DNA of 64,000 nucleotides, from the NCBI RefSeq assembly GCF_001005085.2, contig NZ_LBMU02000025.1:62001-126000 (forward strand), read 5' to 3'. The position numbers and the translations under genes are program-made. Shown here piece by piece: positions 17,151-26,252 of this stretch. Source of the stretch: Streptomyces humi. GTDB taxonomy: Bacteria; Actinomycetota; Actinomycetes; Streptomycetales; Streptomycetaceae. Below the pieces are notes generated by a model, which was not told the origin of the DNA, did no database searches, and worked only from the letters and a program-made list of their open reading frames with translations. Position 1 is the stretch's first letter, and the number at the start of each line of letters is the position of its first letter.

Positions 17151-18541
17151 TTGGCCGTCTCCTCATCGTTGTCGCCGGCTTCGACCGTGGCTTCGGCCTC
17201 GGGGTCCTCGGGTACGTCGGCGTCCTGGGCCGTTTCCGGGGACTTGGGCTCGTAGACCAGCACCGCGCGGTTGTCGGGGCGCAGCCGGGCCTTGGCGACT
17301 TCCCGGACCTCCTCGGGGGTGACCTGGAGGACGCGCTGGACCGCGGTCAGGGCGAGCTGGGGGTCGCCGAACAGGACGGCGAACCGGCACAGTTCGTCGG
17401 CGCGGCCGGCCACCGTGCCGAGCCGGTCCAGCCACTCGCGCTCCAACTGGGCCTGGGCGCGCTCCATCTCCTCGGGCGTGGGGCCCTCCTCGGCGAACCG
17501 GGCGAGTTCCTCGTCGATGGCGGTCTCGATGACCGGCACCTCGACGTCGCCGGAGGTCTTCACGTCCAGCCAGCCCAGGGAGGGCGCGCCGGCGAGCCGC
17601 AGCAGACCGAAACCGGCCGCGACGGCCGTACGGTCGCGTCGCACCAGGCGGTTGTAGAGGCGGGAGGACTCGCCGCCGCCGAGGACGGTGAGGGCCAGGT
17701 CGGCCGCGTCGGACGCGCGCGTGCCGTCCTCCGGGAGCCGGTAGGCGGCCATCAGCGCCCGCGCGGGGACCTCCTCCTCGACGACCTCGCGCAGCTGTCC
17801 GCCCATGATCTCGGGCAGCGAGCCGTCGCGCGGGGTGGGCTTGCCGTCGTGGGCCGGGATGGAGCCGAAGTACTTCTCGATCCACGCGAGCGTCTGCTGC
17901 GGGTCGATGTCACCGACGACCGACAGGACGGCGTTGTTGGGCGCGTAGTAGGTGCGGAAGAACGCGCGCGCGTCCTCCAGGGTGGCCGCGTCCAGGTCGG
18001 CCATCGAGCCGATGGGCGTGTGGTGGTAGGGGTGACCCTCCGGGTAGGCGAGCGCGGTCAGCTTCTCGAACGCCGTGCCGTAGGGGACGTTGTCGTAACG
18101 CTGACGGCGCTCGTTCTTGACGACGTCGCGCTGGTTCTCCATCGACTCGTCGTCCAGGGCGGCGAGCAGCGAGCCCATGCGGTCGGCCTCCAGCCAGAGG
18201 GCGAGCTCCAGCTGGTGGGCGGGCATGGTCTCGAAGTAGTTGGTCCGCTCGAAGCTCGTGGTGCCGTTGAGCGAGCCGCCGGCGCCCTGGACCAGCTCGA
18301 AGTGGCCGTTGCCCGACACCTGGGCGGAGCCCTGGAACATCAAGTGCTCGAAAAGGTGAGCCAGGCCGGTACGGCCCTTGACTTCGTGCCGGGAACCGAC
18401 GTCGTACCAGAGGCAGACCGCCGCGACCGGGGTCAGGTGGTCCTCGGAGAGCACCACGCGCAGACCGTTGGCCAAGCGGTGCTCGGTCGCTGTCAGGCCT
18501 CCGGAGCCTGTCTCGGCCGTGGTCGTGTGACCCATGGGCAT
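17147..18541 (-). CDS. M16 family zinc metallopeptidase, catalytic subunit
   Basis: A 464-residue pitrilysin-family peptidase. TGLAHLFEHLMFQG gives the inverted zinc motif HxxEH near residue 60, and the distal glutamate lies in the DDESMENQRDVVKNERRQ region. GGGESSRLYNRLVR is the C-terminal substrate-binding signature. The acidic tail (EDPEAEATVEAGDNDEE) is probably flexible. The first of two nearby ATGs (18541) is taken because AAGGGA is five bases upstream. It forms a GTGA-coupled operon with the non-catalytic subunit and is divergent from parC. Confidence 0.92.
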   Translation of the reverse strand: MPMGHTTTAETGSGGLTATEHRLANGLRVVLSEDHLTPVAAVCLWYDVGSRHEVKGRTGLAHLFEHLMFQGSAQVSGNGHFELVQGAGGSLNGTTSFERTNYFETMPAHQLELALWLEADRMGSLLAALDDESMENQRDVVKNERRQRYDNVPYGTAFEKLTALAYPEGHPYHHTPIGSMADLDAATLEDARAFFRTYYAPNNAVLSVVGDIDPQQTLAWIEKYFGSIPAHDGKPTPRDGSLPEIMGGQLREVVEEEVPARALMAAYRLPEDGTRASDAADLALTVLGGGESSRLYNRLVRRDRTAVAAGFGLLRLAGAPSLGWLDVKTSGDVEVPVIETAIDEELARFAEEGPTPEEMERAQAQLEREWLDRLGTVAGRADELCRFAVLFGDPQLALTAVQRVLQVTPEEVREVAKARLRPDNRAVLVYEPKSPETAQDADVPEDPEAEATVEAGDNDEETAK

Positions 18542-18563
18542 GTACGTCCCTTCGCTCGCGGAA

Positions 18564-18585
18564 GCGGTCTCGAACCGCGGTTTTT
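18564..18585 (+). terminator. Terminator-like hairpin with T-run in the M16/parC divergent region
   Basis: GCGGT-CTCGA-ACCGC followed by GG and five T on the plus strand. It sits just upstream of the M16 start and 220 bp before parC. It could stop antisense transcription leaving the M16 gene, or form a hairpin in the M16 leader. Confidence 0.45.
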
Positions 18586-18807
18586 CTGCCGGTCCTGCCA
18601 CTGTATGCAAGCGTGCGGGGACCCGGCGAAGTTCCCGCACGACGTACGCCCACAGCGGATCGCGTAGCCTGCGTCAGACCCGCTCTCGAACGCCACCGGG
18701 CGGCGGAGCGGGCCGCGGAGACCGGGTCCTGACCCGGGTTGTCAGTACGGCGGTCCACAATGGTCCGCGTCAGATCCCGTTCACGCATGAGCAAGGAGCC
18801 GGCAGCG

Positions 18808-21264
18808 ATGGCCCGCCGCAGCACGAAGACCCCGCCGCCCGACGACTCGTTCGAGGAGAGGATCCTCGACATCGACGTCGTGGACGAGATGCGCGGCTCC
18901 TACCTCGAGTACGCGTACTCGGTCATCTACTCGCGCGCCCTGCCGGACGCTCGGGACGGCCTCAAGCCGGTGCACCGGCGGATCGTCTACCAGATGAACG
19001 AGATGGGGCTGCGCCCCGAGCGCGGCTACGTGAAGTGCGCGCGCGTGGTCGGCGAGGTGATGGGCAAGCTGCACCCGCACGGCGACTCGTCGATCTACGA
19101 CGCGCTGGTGCGGATGGCCCAGCCGTTCTCGATGCGTGTCCCGCTGGTCGACGGCCACGGCAACTTCGGCTCCCTGGGCAACGACGACCCGCCGGCCGCC
19201 ATGCGGTACACCGAGTGCCGGATGGCCGCGGCGACCAGCCTGATGACCGAGTCGATCGACGAGGACACGGTCGACTTCGCGCCCAACTACGACGGCCAGG
19301 AGCAGGAGCCGGTGGCGCTGCCCGCCGCGTTCCCGAACCTGCTGGTGAACGGATCCTCGGGCATCGCCGTCGGCATGGCCACCAACATGCCGCCGCACAA
19401 CCTCGGCGAGGTGATCGCCGCCGCCCGGCACCTGATCCGCTACCCGAACGCGGACCTGGACACGCTGATGAAGCACGTCCCGGGCCCCGACCTGCCCACC
19501 GGCGGCCGGATCGTCGGCCTGGAGGGCGTCCGGGACGCGTACGAGACGGGCCGTGGCACCTTCAAGATCCGGGCCACGGTGGCGGTCGAGACGGTGACGG
19601 CCCGCCGCAAGGGCCTGGTCATCACCGAACTGCCCTTCACGGTCGGTCCCGAGAAGGTCATCGGCAAGATCAAGGACCTGGTCAACGCCAAGAAGCTCCA
19701 GGGCATCGCCGACGTCAAGGACCTCACCGACCGCGAGCACGGGCTGCGCCTGGTCGTCGAGATCAAGAACGGCTTCGTGCCGGAGGCGGTCCTGGAGCAG
19801 CTCTACAAGCTGACGCCGATGGAGGAGTCCTTCGGCATCAACAACGTGGCCCTGGTGGACGGCCAGCCGCTCACGCTGGGCCTCAAGGAACTGCTCGAGG
19901 TCTACCTGGACCACCGCTTCGACGTGGTCCGCCGCCGCAGCGAGTTCCGCCGCACCAAGCGCCGCGACCGTCTGCACCTGGTCGAGGGCCTGCTCACCGC
20001 CCTGGTGGACATCGACGAGGTCATCCGGCTGATCCGCTCCAGCGAGAACAGCGCGCAGGCGAAGGAGCGCCTGATGGAGCGCTTCTCCCTGTCGGAGATC
20101 CAGACCCAGTACATCCTGGACACGCCGCTGCGGCGCCTCACCAAGTACGACCGCATCGAGCTGGAGGCGGAGAAGGAGAAGCTGACCGCGGAGATCGCCG
20201 AGCTGACCCGGATCCTGGAGTCGGACGCGGAGCTGCGCAAGCTGGTCTCGGCCGAACTGGCGGCGGTGGCCAAGAAGTTCGGCACCGAGCGGCGCACGGT
20301 CCTGCTGGAGGCCTCGGGCGCCCCGGCGGCCGTGGTGCCGCTCCAGGTGGCCGACGACCCGTGCCGGGTGCTGCTGTCCTCGACGGGTCTGCTGGCACGC
20401 ACGATGAACGGCGAGCCCTTCCCGGCCGACGCCGACGGCAAGCGGGCCAAGCACGACGTGATCGTCTCGGCGGTCCCGGCGACCGCGCGCGGCGAGATCG
20501 GCGCGGTGACCTCGACGGGCCGTCTGCTCCGGATCAACGTGGTCGACCTGCCGCAGCTCCCGGAGACGGCGGCCGCGCCCAACCTCGCGGGCGGCGCTCC
20601 CCTGTCGGAGTTCCTCTCCCTGGAGGACGGCGAGAGCGTGGTCTGCCTGACCACGCTGGACGAGTCCTCTCCCGGTCTGGCCCTCGGCACCGAGCAGGGT
20701 GTCGTCAAGCGGGTGGTGCCCGACTACCCGTCCAACAAGGACGAGTTGGAGGTCATCACCCTCAAGGAGGGCGACCGGATCGTCGGCGCGGTGGAACTGC
20801 GGACCGGCGAGGAGGATCTGGTCTTCATCACCGACGACGCGCAGCTGCTGCGCTACCAGTCCTCCCAGGTGCGCCCGCAGGGCCGTCCGGCGGGCGGCAT
20901 GGCGGGCATCAAGCTCGCCGAGGGCGCGAAGGTCATCTCCTTCACCGCGGTGGACCCGGCGGCGGACGCGGTGGTCTTCACGGTGGCCGGCTCGCGCGGC
21001 ACGCTCGACGACTCGGTGCAGACGACGGCCAAGCTGACCCCGTTCGACCAGTACCCGCGCAAGGGCCGGGCCACCGGCGGGGTGCGCTGCCAGCGTTTCC
21101 TGAAGGGCGAGGACTGCCTGTCCTTCGGCTGGGCGGGGCCGGTGCCGGCGAAGGCGGCCCAGAAGAACGGCACCCCGGCCGACCTCCCGGAGGCCGACCC
21201 CCGCCGTGACGGCTCCGGCGTCTCCCTGGCGAAGACGGTGTGGGTGGTGGCCGGTCCGGTGTAG
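18808..21264 (+). CDS. parC: DNA topoisomerase IV subunit A
   Basis: An 818-residue type IIA topoisomerase A subunit that cuts and rejoins DNA to decatenate daughter chromosomes, working with ParE (gene at 37.4-39.5 kb). The N-terminal winged-helix/breakage domain contains [16 protein letters not shown] and the catalytic tyrosine in [10 protein letters not shown] (about residue 131). A coiled-coil tower spans about 360-470, and the C-terminal blades span about 500-800. The fluoroquinolone-pocket region DSSIYDA reads as wild type. Of several in-frame starts, the ATG at 18808 has AAGGAG nine bases upstream. No canonical GyrA box is seen in the C-terminal domain, in line with ParC rather than GyrA. 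Confidence 0.93.
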   Translation: MARRSTKTPPPDDSFEERILDIDVVDEMRGSYLEYAYSVIYSRALPDARDGLKPVHRRIVYQMNEMGLRPERGYVKCARVVGEVMGKLHPHGDSSIYDALVRMAQPFSMRVPLVDGHGNFGSLGNDDPPAAMRYTECRMAAATSLMTESIDEDTVDFAPNYDGQEQEPVALPAAFPNLLVNGSSGIAVGMATNMPPHNLGEVIAAARHLIRYPNADLDTLMKHVPGPDLPTGGRIVGLEGVRDAYETGRGTFKIRATVAVETVTARRKGLVITELPFTVGPEKVIGKIKDLVNAKKLQGIADVKDLTDREHGLRLVVEIKNGFVPEAVLEQLYKLTPMEESFGINNVALVDGQPLTLGLKELLEVYLDHRFDVVRRRSEFRRTKRRDRLHLVEGLLTALVDIDEVIRLIRSSENSAQAKERLMERFSLSEIQTQYILDTPLRRLTKYDRIELEAEKEKLTAEIAELTRILESDAELRKLVSAELAAVAKKFGTERRTVLLEASGAPAAVVPLQVADDPCRVLLSSTGLLARTMNGEPFPADADGKRAKHDVIVSAVPATARGEIGAVTSTGRLLRINVVDLPQLPETAAAPNLAGGAPLSEFLSLEDGESVVCLTTLDESSPGLALGTEQGVVKRVVPDYPSNKDELEVITLKEGDRIVGAVELRTGEEDLVFITDDAQLLRYQSSQVRPQGRPAGGMAGIKLAEGAKVISFTAVDPAADAVVFTVAGSRGTLDDSVQTTAKLTPFDQYPRKGRATGGVRCQRFLKGEDCLSFGWAGPVPAKAAQKNGTPADLPEADPRRDGSGVSLAKTVWVVAGPV

Positions 21265-21295
21265 GCCTGCCGGCGCTCCGAGGCCCGGACCGGGG

Positions 21296-21394
21296 CCGGC
21301 CAGCCCTCGTCCGGACCGGCTAGGACTCCTCCGGGCCGGCCAAGCCTCGTCCGGGCCGGCAAGGCCACCTCCGGGGCCTTAAGACTCGTCCGGG
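21296..21394. repeat. Five tandem 20-bp units between parC and the COG0523 gene
   Basis: Units of the form CCGGC-N10-CCGGG start at 21296, 21316, 21336 and 21356, with a degenerate fifth at 21376. The N10 part varies around AAGCCTCGT. The last unit covers the stop codon and final residues (GPDES) of the minus-strand gene. Each CCGGG/CCGGC junction can pair, so the array may also work as the terminator for both convergent genes. Confidence 0.8.
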
Positions 21395-22467
21395 CCTTCG
21401 GAGAGGCCCTGCACGTAGCGCAGGACGCCCCACATGCCGTGCTCGTCGGCGTGCGGGGCGTCGTTCGTGCACGCCTCCAGCTCCTTGCGGAGCGCGGCCG
21501 CGTCGATGCCGGCACCGATCAGCACGAGCTGCGTGAGCCGTTCCCCGCCGGGCTCCCGGGCCTCCGGGTAGAACCGCAGGAAGCGCCCGACGGCGTGCAC
21601 GGCATACCGGTTCCCGGGGTCGTACGGCCCGAAGTCGACGTATCCCTTGATCCGGTAGAGCCCCTCGGGCCGGCTGTCGAGGAAGGCCATGAGCCTGCGG
21701 GGATCCAGCGGCAGCCCGGAGACGAAGGACAGACTCTCGTAGGAGCTGTGCAGGTGTCCCTCGTGCCCGCTGCCGTCCTCGTGCTGCTCGTGCTCCCCGT
21801 GCTCCCCGTGCTCGTGCAGATCGTCGAAGGACAGCTGGCCGATGCGCTCTTCCACGGGCCGGCAGTCGAACAGGAACTCGGGCTCGATACGGCCGTAGGT
21901 GGCCGGTACGACGGCGGCGGACGCGTCGGTGAGCGACCGCACGAGCCCCAGGACGCGCTCGCCGTCCTGCTCGGCCCGGTCGAGCTTGTTCACGACGACG
22001 AGGTCGGCGAGGGCGAGGTGCCGGTCGATCTCGGGGTGCCTGGCGCGCGTGTCGTCGAACTCGGCGGCGTCCACGACCTCGACGAGGCCGCCGTAGACGA
22101 TCCCGGGGTGCTCGCTGGCGAGCAGCATCCGGACGAGTTCCTGGGGTTCGGCGAGTCCGCTGGCCTCGATGACGACGACGTCGATCCCGGTGGCCGGGTT
22201 GGCGAGCCGCTCCAGGTACAGGTCCAGTTCACTGGCGTCGACGGCGCAGCACAGGCAGCCGTTGCCGAGCGAGACGGTCGAGTCCCCGAGGGCACCGGCC
22301 ACCGCCATGGCGTCGATCTCGATGGCCCCGAAGTCGTTGACGATCGCCCCGATCCGGCTGCCTCCGCTGCGGTGCAGCAGATGGTTCAGGAGCGTGGTCT
22401 TCCCGGAGCCCAGGAATCCGGCGAGGACCACGACCGGGATCTGCCGGGAAGGGTGGTGCTGCTCCAA
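21379..22467 (-). CDS. COG0523 (CobW/ZNG-type) GTPase metallochaperone
   Basis: A 362-residue G3E-family GTPase thought to deliver zinc or another metal to client proteins. Walker A GFLGSGKTT lies near residue 18, the metal-binding GCLCCAV near 66, the Walker B-type IEASGLAEP near 98 and NKLD near 160. A His/Glu-rich loop at about 215-245 (HEHGEHGEHEQHED and HEGHLH) probably stores metal. The C-terminal CobW domain follows. The TTG at 22467 is chosen because AGAGGA lies six bases before it and the family starts at QIPVVVLAGF. No Zur-type box was recognised upstream. It follows the citrate synthase gene by 122 bp on the same strand. Confidence 0.9.
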   Translation of the reverse strand: MEQHHPSRQIPVVVLAGFLGSGKTTLLNHLLHRSGGSRIGAIVNDFGAIEIDAMAVAGALGDSTVSLGNGCLCCAVDASELDLYLERLANPATGIDVVVIEASGLAEPQELVRMLLASEHPGIVYGGLVEVVDAAEFDDTRARHPEIDRHLALADLVVVNKLDRAEQDGERVLGLVRSLTDASAAVVPATYGRIEPEFLFDCRPVEERIGQLSFDDLHEHGEHGEHEQHEDGSGHEGHLHSSYESLSFVSGLPLDPRRLMAFLDSRPEGLYRIKGYVDFGPYDPGNRYAVHAVGRFLRFYPEAREPGGERLTQLVLIGAGIDAAALRKELEACTNDAPHADEHGMWGVLRYVQGLSEGPDES

Positions 22468-22589
22468 GGGACGTCCTCTCTGACGCGGCTGACGGGCGCG
22501 GGCCGGTCCAGGATAGGAAACGGCCGGGACCGCCGGCACCGGGATCCGCGCCCCCACGACAGCCGCCGCGGGCGGTCGACGGCGCGCCG

Positions 22590-23756
22590 CTACACGGTGA
22601 CCTTGCCGGTCACCTCCGGCTCGGGCCCCACGTACCGCGCCACCGGCCGGATGATCTTCGAGTCGGCCGCCTGCTCCAGGATGTTCGCGCTCCAACCGAT
22701 CACCCGCCCGGCCGCGAACGTCGGCGTGAACATCTCCCGGGGCAGACCGCACAGTTCCATGACGACGCCCGCGTAGAACTCGACGTTGGTGTGGAGTTCG
22801 CGACCGGGTTTCAGCTCGGCGAGGATGCGTTCCACCTGGCGTTCGACCTCGACGGCGAACTCCACCCGGGGACCGCCGAAGCCCTGGGCGATCTCGCGCA
22901 GCATGCGGGAACGCGGGTCCTCCGTACGGTAGACCGCGTGCCCGAAGCCCATCACGCGGTCACCGGCGCGTACCCGGTCCCGGATCCACGGGTCGATCCG
23001 GTCCGGCGTCCCGATCGCGTCCAGGGTGTCCAGTGCCCGGCTGGGCGCGCCCCCGTGCAGCGGCCCGGACAGCGCACCGACCGCACCCACGAGACAGGCC
23101 GCGACATCCGCGCCGGTCGACGCGATGACACGTGCGGTGAAGGTTGACGCATTGAATCCGTGGTCAATGGTTGAGATCAAGTACTGCTCGACCGCACGCG
23201 CCCGCCGGGGATCCGGCTCCGAGCCCGTCAACATGTACAGGTAGTTGGCCGCGTACGGGAGGTCCACGCGCGGTTCCACCGGCTCGAGCCCCCGCCCCAG
23301 CCGGTACAGCGCCGTGAGCAGCGTGGGTACGGCGGCGCACGCGGCGACCGTGTCGGCCCGCCGCCGGTCCGCGTCGATGTCGTACACCGGCCGCAGCCCC
23401 CTGGCCGCGCCGAGCAGGGAGAGCGCGGTGCGCATCCCGGCGAGCGGACCGGAGGCACCACTCGCCGCGGCCACCGCGGGCAGGGCGGCACGGACCTCCT
23501 CGGGCAGCCGCCGCAGTACGGCGGTCTCCGCGGCGAAGGCCGCGGCGCGTCCGGGGTCCGGGAGGTCGCCGTGGACCAGCAGGTGCCAGACGTCCTCGAA
23601 GCCCCGGGTGCGGGCGAGTTCCACGGCCGAGTACTGCCGGTAGTGGTAGTAGCCCTCGCTCCCCCGCACATCCCCCACTTCGGTGTCCGTGACGACGACA
23701 CCGGCGAGTCCGCGCGGCACCTCGACAAGGGTCGACGCGGTCCTGTTGACGGTCAT
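22590..23756 (-). CDS. Citrate synthase family protein
   Basis: A 388-residue citrate/2-methylcitrate synthase homologue, cytosolic, joining acetyl- or propionyl-CoA to oxaloacetate. The two catalytic histidine loops are present (SGPLHGGAPSR, GFGHAVYRTEDPR). The third catalytic site, normally an aspartate in NVDF, reads NVEFYAG here. The CoA-binding C-terminus is normal. The ATG at 23756 has GGAGG six bases upstream. It is divergent from a second citrate-synthase homologue carrying a DNA-binding domain, with only 119 bp between the starts. A role in the main TCA cycle or in a side pathway cannot be decided here. Confidence 0.88.
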   Translation of the reverse strand: MTVNRTASTLVEVPRGLAGVVVTDTEVGDVRGSEGYYHYRQYSAVELARTRGFEDVWHLLVHGDLPDPGRAAAFAAETAVLRRLPEEVRAALPAVAAASGASGPLAGMRTALSLLGAARGLRPVYDIDADRRRADTVAACAAVPTLLTALYRLGRGLEPVEPRVDLPYAANYLYMLTGSEPDPRRARAVEQYLISTIDHGFNASTFTARVIASTGADVAACLVGAVGALSGPLHGGAPSRALDTLDAIGTPDRIDPWIRDRVRAGDRVMGFGHAVYRTEDPRSRMLREIAQGFGGPRVEFAVEVERQVERILAELKPGRELHTNVEFYAGVVMELCGLPREMFTPTFAAGRVIGWSANILEQAADSKIIRPVARYVGPEPEVTGKVTV

Positions 23757-23802
23757 GACGTGCCTCCGCTGTCCAGCCTGAACTTGATTCGACTGTCCAT
23801 GC

Positions 23803-23860
23803 TTGACAAGATCCCTGTCAATATTGATTGGATCGACATGTGATCAACATGTGTAAGGGC
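23803..23860. promoter_or_regulatory. Candidate operator region between divergent citrate-synthase genes
   Basis: TTGACA (23803-23808) and TGTCAA (23816-23821) form an inverted repeat with a 7-bp spacer. Just after it, ACATGT occurs twice around GATCA. The stretch is clearly AT-richer than its flanks and lies between the two starts, so it is a likely shared promoter and possible binding site for the HTH-fused homologue. Confidence 0.45.
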
Positions 23861-23875
23861 CGCTACGGTGGCGGC

Positions 23876-25135
23876 ATGCGCGATCAACACCCCGCTCCTG
23901 ACAGCTCCGCGCGGCGGCTGAGCACCAAGGAGACCGCCGAACTGCTCGGCGTGAAACCCGAGACCGTGTACGCCTATGTGAGCCGCGGTCAGCTCAGCAG
24001 CAGGCGCGAGCCCGGTGGCCGGGCCAGCACCTTCGACGCCGCGGAGGTGGCGGCGCTGGCCCGGCGCAACCGGCGGGAGACGGCGGCCGGTTCCGCCCCC
24101 GGAGGCGGCGACCTGTCGGTACGCACCCGGATCACGCTGATCGACGGTGACCGGTACTTCTACCGGGGCGTCGACGCCACCGAACTGGCCGCCCACCACT
24201 CCTACGAGGAGGTGGCCGAATGGCTGTGGACGGGCCGGATGGAACGGGGCACGACCTTCACCGCGCCGAAGGCCACGGTCGCCGTCGCCCGCCGGGCCGT
24301 CGACGCGCTGCCCGAGCACACCACCCCCACCGACCGGCTGCGGGTCGCCACGATCGCCGCGGCCGCCGAGGATCCGCTGCGCTTCGACCTGTCCGAGGAA
24401 GCCGTCCTCGGCACCGCGCGGGTACTGATCCCCACCCTCGTCTCCGCGCTGCCGCCACAGCACCGGCGCGGGCCCGACGACGGCCCGCTGGCCCACCGGC
24501 TGTGGCGCCGGCTGACCGGCGTCGAGCCCACCGAGGCCGCCCTGCGCGTCCTGGACACCGCCCTCGCCCTGCTCGTCGACCACGACCTGGCCGCCTCCAC
24601 CCTCGCGGTCCGGGTGGCCGCCTCCGCGCGCGCCCACGCGTACGCGGCCGTGTCGGCCGGACTCGGCGCACTCGAAGGCCCCTTGCACGGCGCCTCCAGC
24701 GGACTCGCGCACCGGCTGCTGCTCGACGTCCTGGACCAGGGCACCGCCGTGCCGGTGATCGCGGACGAACTGCGGGCCGGCCGTCGTATCCCGGGCCTCG
24801 GCCACCGGCTCTACCAGGGGGAGGATCCACGCGCGCGCGTGCTCTTCGACCTGCTGGAGGGGATCCCGCGCGCGGAACCCGCCCTCCTCGCCGCACGGGA
24901 CGTCGTGGCCACGACCGCCCGGCACGCTCCGCTGCACGCCAACGTAGACCTGGCGCTGGCCGTGTTCACGGCCTCCTGCGGGATGCCCGCCACCGCGGGC
25001 GAGACGATCTTCGCCGTCGCCCGGACGGCGGGCTGGATCGCCCACACCCTGGAGGAGTACGGCGAACGCCCGCTCCGCATGCGCCCCAGCGGCCACTACG
25101 TCGGCCCCAGACCACCGCAGCCGCTGCCGGAGTAA
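23876..25135 (+). CDS. Citrate-synthase-like protein with N-terminal helix-turn-helix domain
   Basis: A 419-residue fusion. Residues about 12-65 form a MerR/excisionase-like helix-turn-helix (STKETAELLGVKPETVYAYV, then SRREPGGRASTFDAAEVAAL). Residues about 85-410 are a citrate synthase fold with EGPLHGASSG, GLGHRLYQGEDPRA and HANVDLALAVF, so the histidines and aspartate of the active site are retained. Either it senses a CoA or oxoacid ligand to control transcription, or it is an enzyme with a tethered DNA-binding domain. The start at 23876 (MRDQH) is uncertain: no good SD is seen, and ATG 23849 is the alternative. It is divergent from the other homologue. Confidence 0.85.
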   Translation: MRDQHPAPDSSARRLSTKETAELLGVKPETVYAYVSRGQLSSRREPGGRASTFDAAEVAALARRNRRETAAGSAPGGGDLSVRTRITLIDGDRYFYRGVDATELAAHHSYEEVAEWLWTGRMERGTTFTAPKATVAVARRAVDALPEHTTPTDRLRVATIAAAAEDPLRFDLSEEAVLGTARVLIPTLVSALPPQHRRGPDDGPLAHRLWRRLTGVEPTEAALRVLDTALALLVDHDLAASTLAVRVAASARAHAYAAVSAGLGALEGPLHGASSGLAHRLLLDVLDQGTAVPVIADELRAGRRIPGLGHRLYQGEDPRARVLFDLLEGIPRAEPALLAARDVVATTARHAPLHANVDLALAVFTASCGMPATAGETIFAVARTAGWIAHTLEEYGERPLRMRPSGHYVGPRPPQPLPE

Positions 25136-25183
25136 CCCCTTCGGCGGCCGAACGGGCGGGGCCGGAAGCCGGTCCGGGCAAAG

Positions 25184-25202
25184 TCAGGTTAGGCTCACCT
25201 CT
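25184..25202 (+). promoter_or_regulatory. Iron box (DmdR/IdeR-type)
   Basis: TCAGGTTAGGCTCACCTCT matches the actinobacterial iron box TTAGGTTAGGCTCACCTAA at 16 of 19 positions and keeps the palindromic core. It ends one base before the GTG of the next gene, so the Fe(II)-bound regulator would block transcription in iron-replete cells. Confidence 0.85.
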
Positions 25203-26147
25203 GTGAGTAGGTGCGCAACCGTCTCCCGGATGCTCGACGAGCCCGTCTCCGGCACCGCCGCCACCGCGACGACGTGGCTGCTGCTGGAACAGCCGGGCCC
25301 CTGGGGTGCCAAGGCGCTCACTTCGAGCCATCTGGACCCCGCGCTCGGCCGCGCCCTGGAGGCCGCCGCCGACGGGACCGGCGTGCGGATCGCGCTCATC
25401 CGCCGCCCCGGCCGCCATGCCGACCCGGGCACGCCCGCCGTTCGGCAGGTGTACGCGGCCCACACCGTTCCCGGGAACCTGTGGCTGCACAGCGCCGAGA
25501 CCCGCGATCCGCGTCGGCTGCTCGACCTCGACCTGGCCGCGCTCGGCGCGGGCGACCACCGTTCGTTCGGCACGGCGCTCGGCGGCCGGCCGCACTCCGG
25601 CAGCCCGCTCGCCCTCGTCTGCACCAACGGCAAGCGCGACCGCTGCTGCGCCCTGCTGGGCCGCCCGCTCGCCGCCGAACTGGCCGCGTCCGGCGTGCGG
25701 GGCACCTGGGAGGTCACCCATCTGGGTGGTCATCGCTTCTCGCCGACGGTGCTCGTGCTGCCGTACGGCTACGCGTACGGGCGCGCCGAGGCCCATGCCG
25801 TCAAGGAGGTCCTGCACGGCGCCCAGGAGGGCCGTGTGGTGCTGGAGGGGTGCCGTGGGTGCTCCGCCTGGGGGCGGCCCGGCCAGGCGGCCGAGCTGGC
25901 CGTCCGCGAGGCGGCGGGCGAGTACGCCGCGGGCGCGCTGAGCGTCGTACGGACCGACGGCGCGGCCCCTCGCTGGCACGTCACCGTCGACCACGCCGAC
26001 GGCCGCCGCTGGCGGGTCGAGGTGACCCAGGGCGCGTCCCTGCCGCCCCGCCCGGAGAGCTGCGGGGTCTCCGTGCTGGGGTCGCCGGCCCGGATGGACG
26101 TGGTGTCGCTGCGAGAGCTGCGGCCGGCGTCGGCCCTCGCGAGCTGA
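25203..26147 (+). CDS. Sucrase/ferredoxin-like protein (thioredoxin-like Fe-S family)
   Basis: A 314-residue protein of the sucraseferredoxin-like family, related to Apd1/Aim32-type thioredoxin-like ferredoxins. CTNGKRDRCCA (about residue 139) and HLGGHRF (about 172) are the conserved Cys and His sites expected to hold an iron-sulfur cluster. EGCRGCS (about 219) adds a further Cys pair. It is probably a cytosolic electron carrier linked to iron metabolism; the exact partner is unknown. The GTG at 25203 directly abuts an iron box and has no SD, suggesting a leaderless or very short-leader transcript; ATG 25230 also lacks an SD. Confidence 0.85.
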   Translation: MSRCATVSRMLDEPVSGTAATATTWLLLEQPGPWGAKALTSSHLDPALGRALEAAADGTGVRIALIRRPGRHADPGTPAVRQVYAAHTVPGNLWLHSAETRDPRRLLDLDLAALGAGDHRSFGTALGGRPHSGSPLALVCTNGKRDRCCALLGRPLAAELAASGVRGTWEVTHLGGHRFSPTVLVLPYGYAYGRAEAHAVKEVLHGAQEGRVVLEGCRGCSAWGRPGQAAELAVREAAGEYAAGALSVVRTDGAAPRWHVTVDHADGRRWRVEVTQGASLPPRPESCGVSVLGSPARMDVVSLRELRPASALAS

Positions 26148-26187
26148 TCCTCGTTTCCCCAAGAAGCTGATCCCCGTTCTCCCAAGA
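26142..26187 (+). repeat. Two tandem 23-bp copies at the ferredoxin-like gene end
   Basis: AGCTGATCCTCGTTTCCCC.. (26142-26164) is followed immediately by a near-copy (26165-26187), about 20 of 23 identical. The first copy contains the stop codon of the upstream gene. Confidence 0.75.
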
Positions 26188-26252
26188 ACCGGTCAAGAGA
26201 TCCACGCCACACCCCTTAGGTGCGGCGCGCCCGCGCACGTACCTTCGTGGGT

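Noticed and set aside
15516..17255. 579-codon plus-strand frame opposite the M16 peptidase gene
   Set aside because: Gly/Val/Arg-rich shadow frame. The minus-strand gene has M16 signatures, and the upstream part is a riboswitch and promoter.
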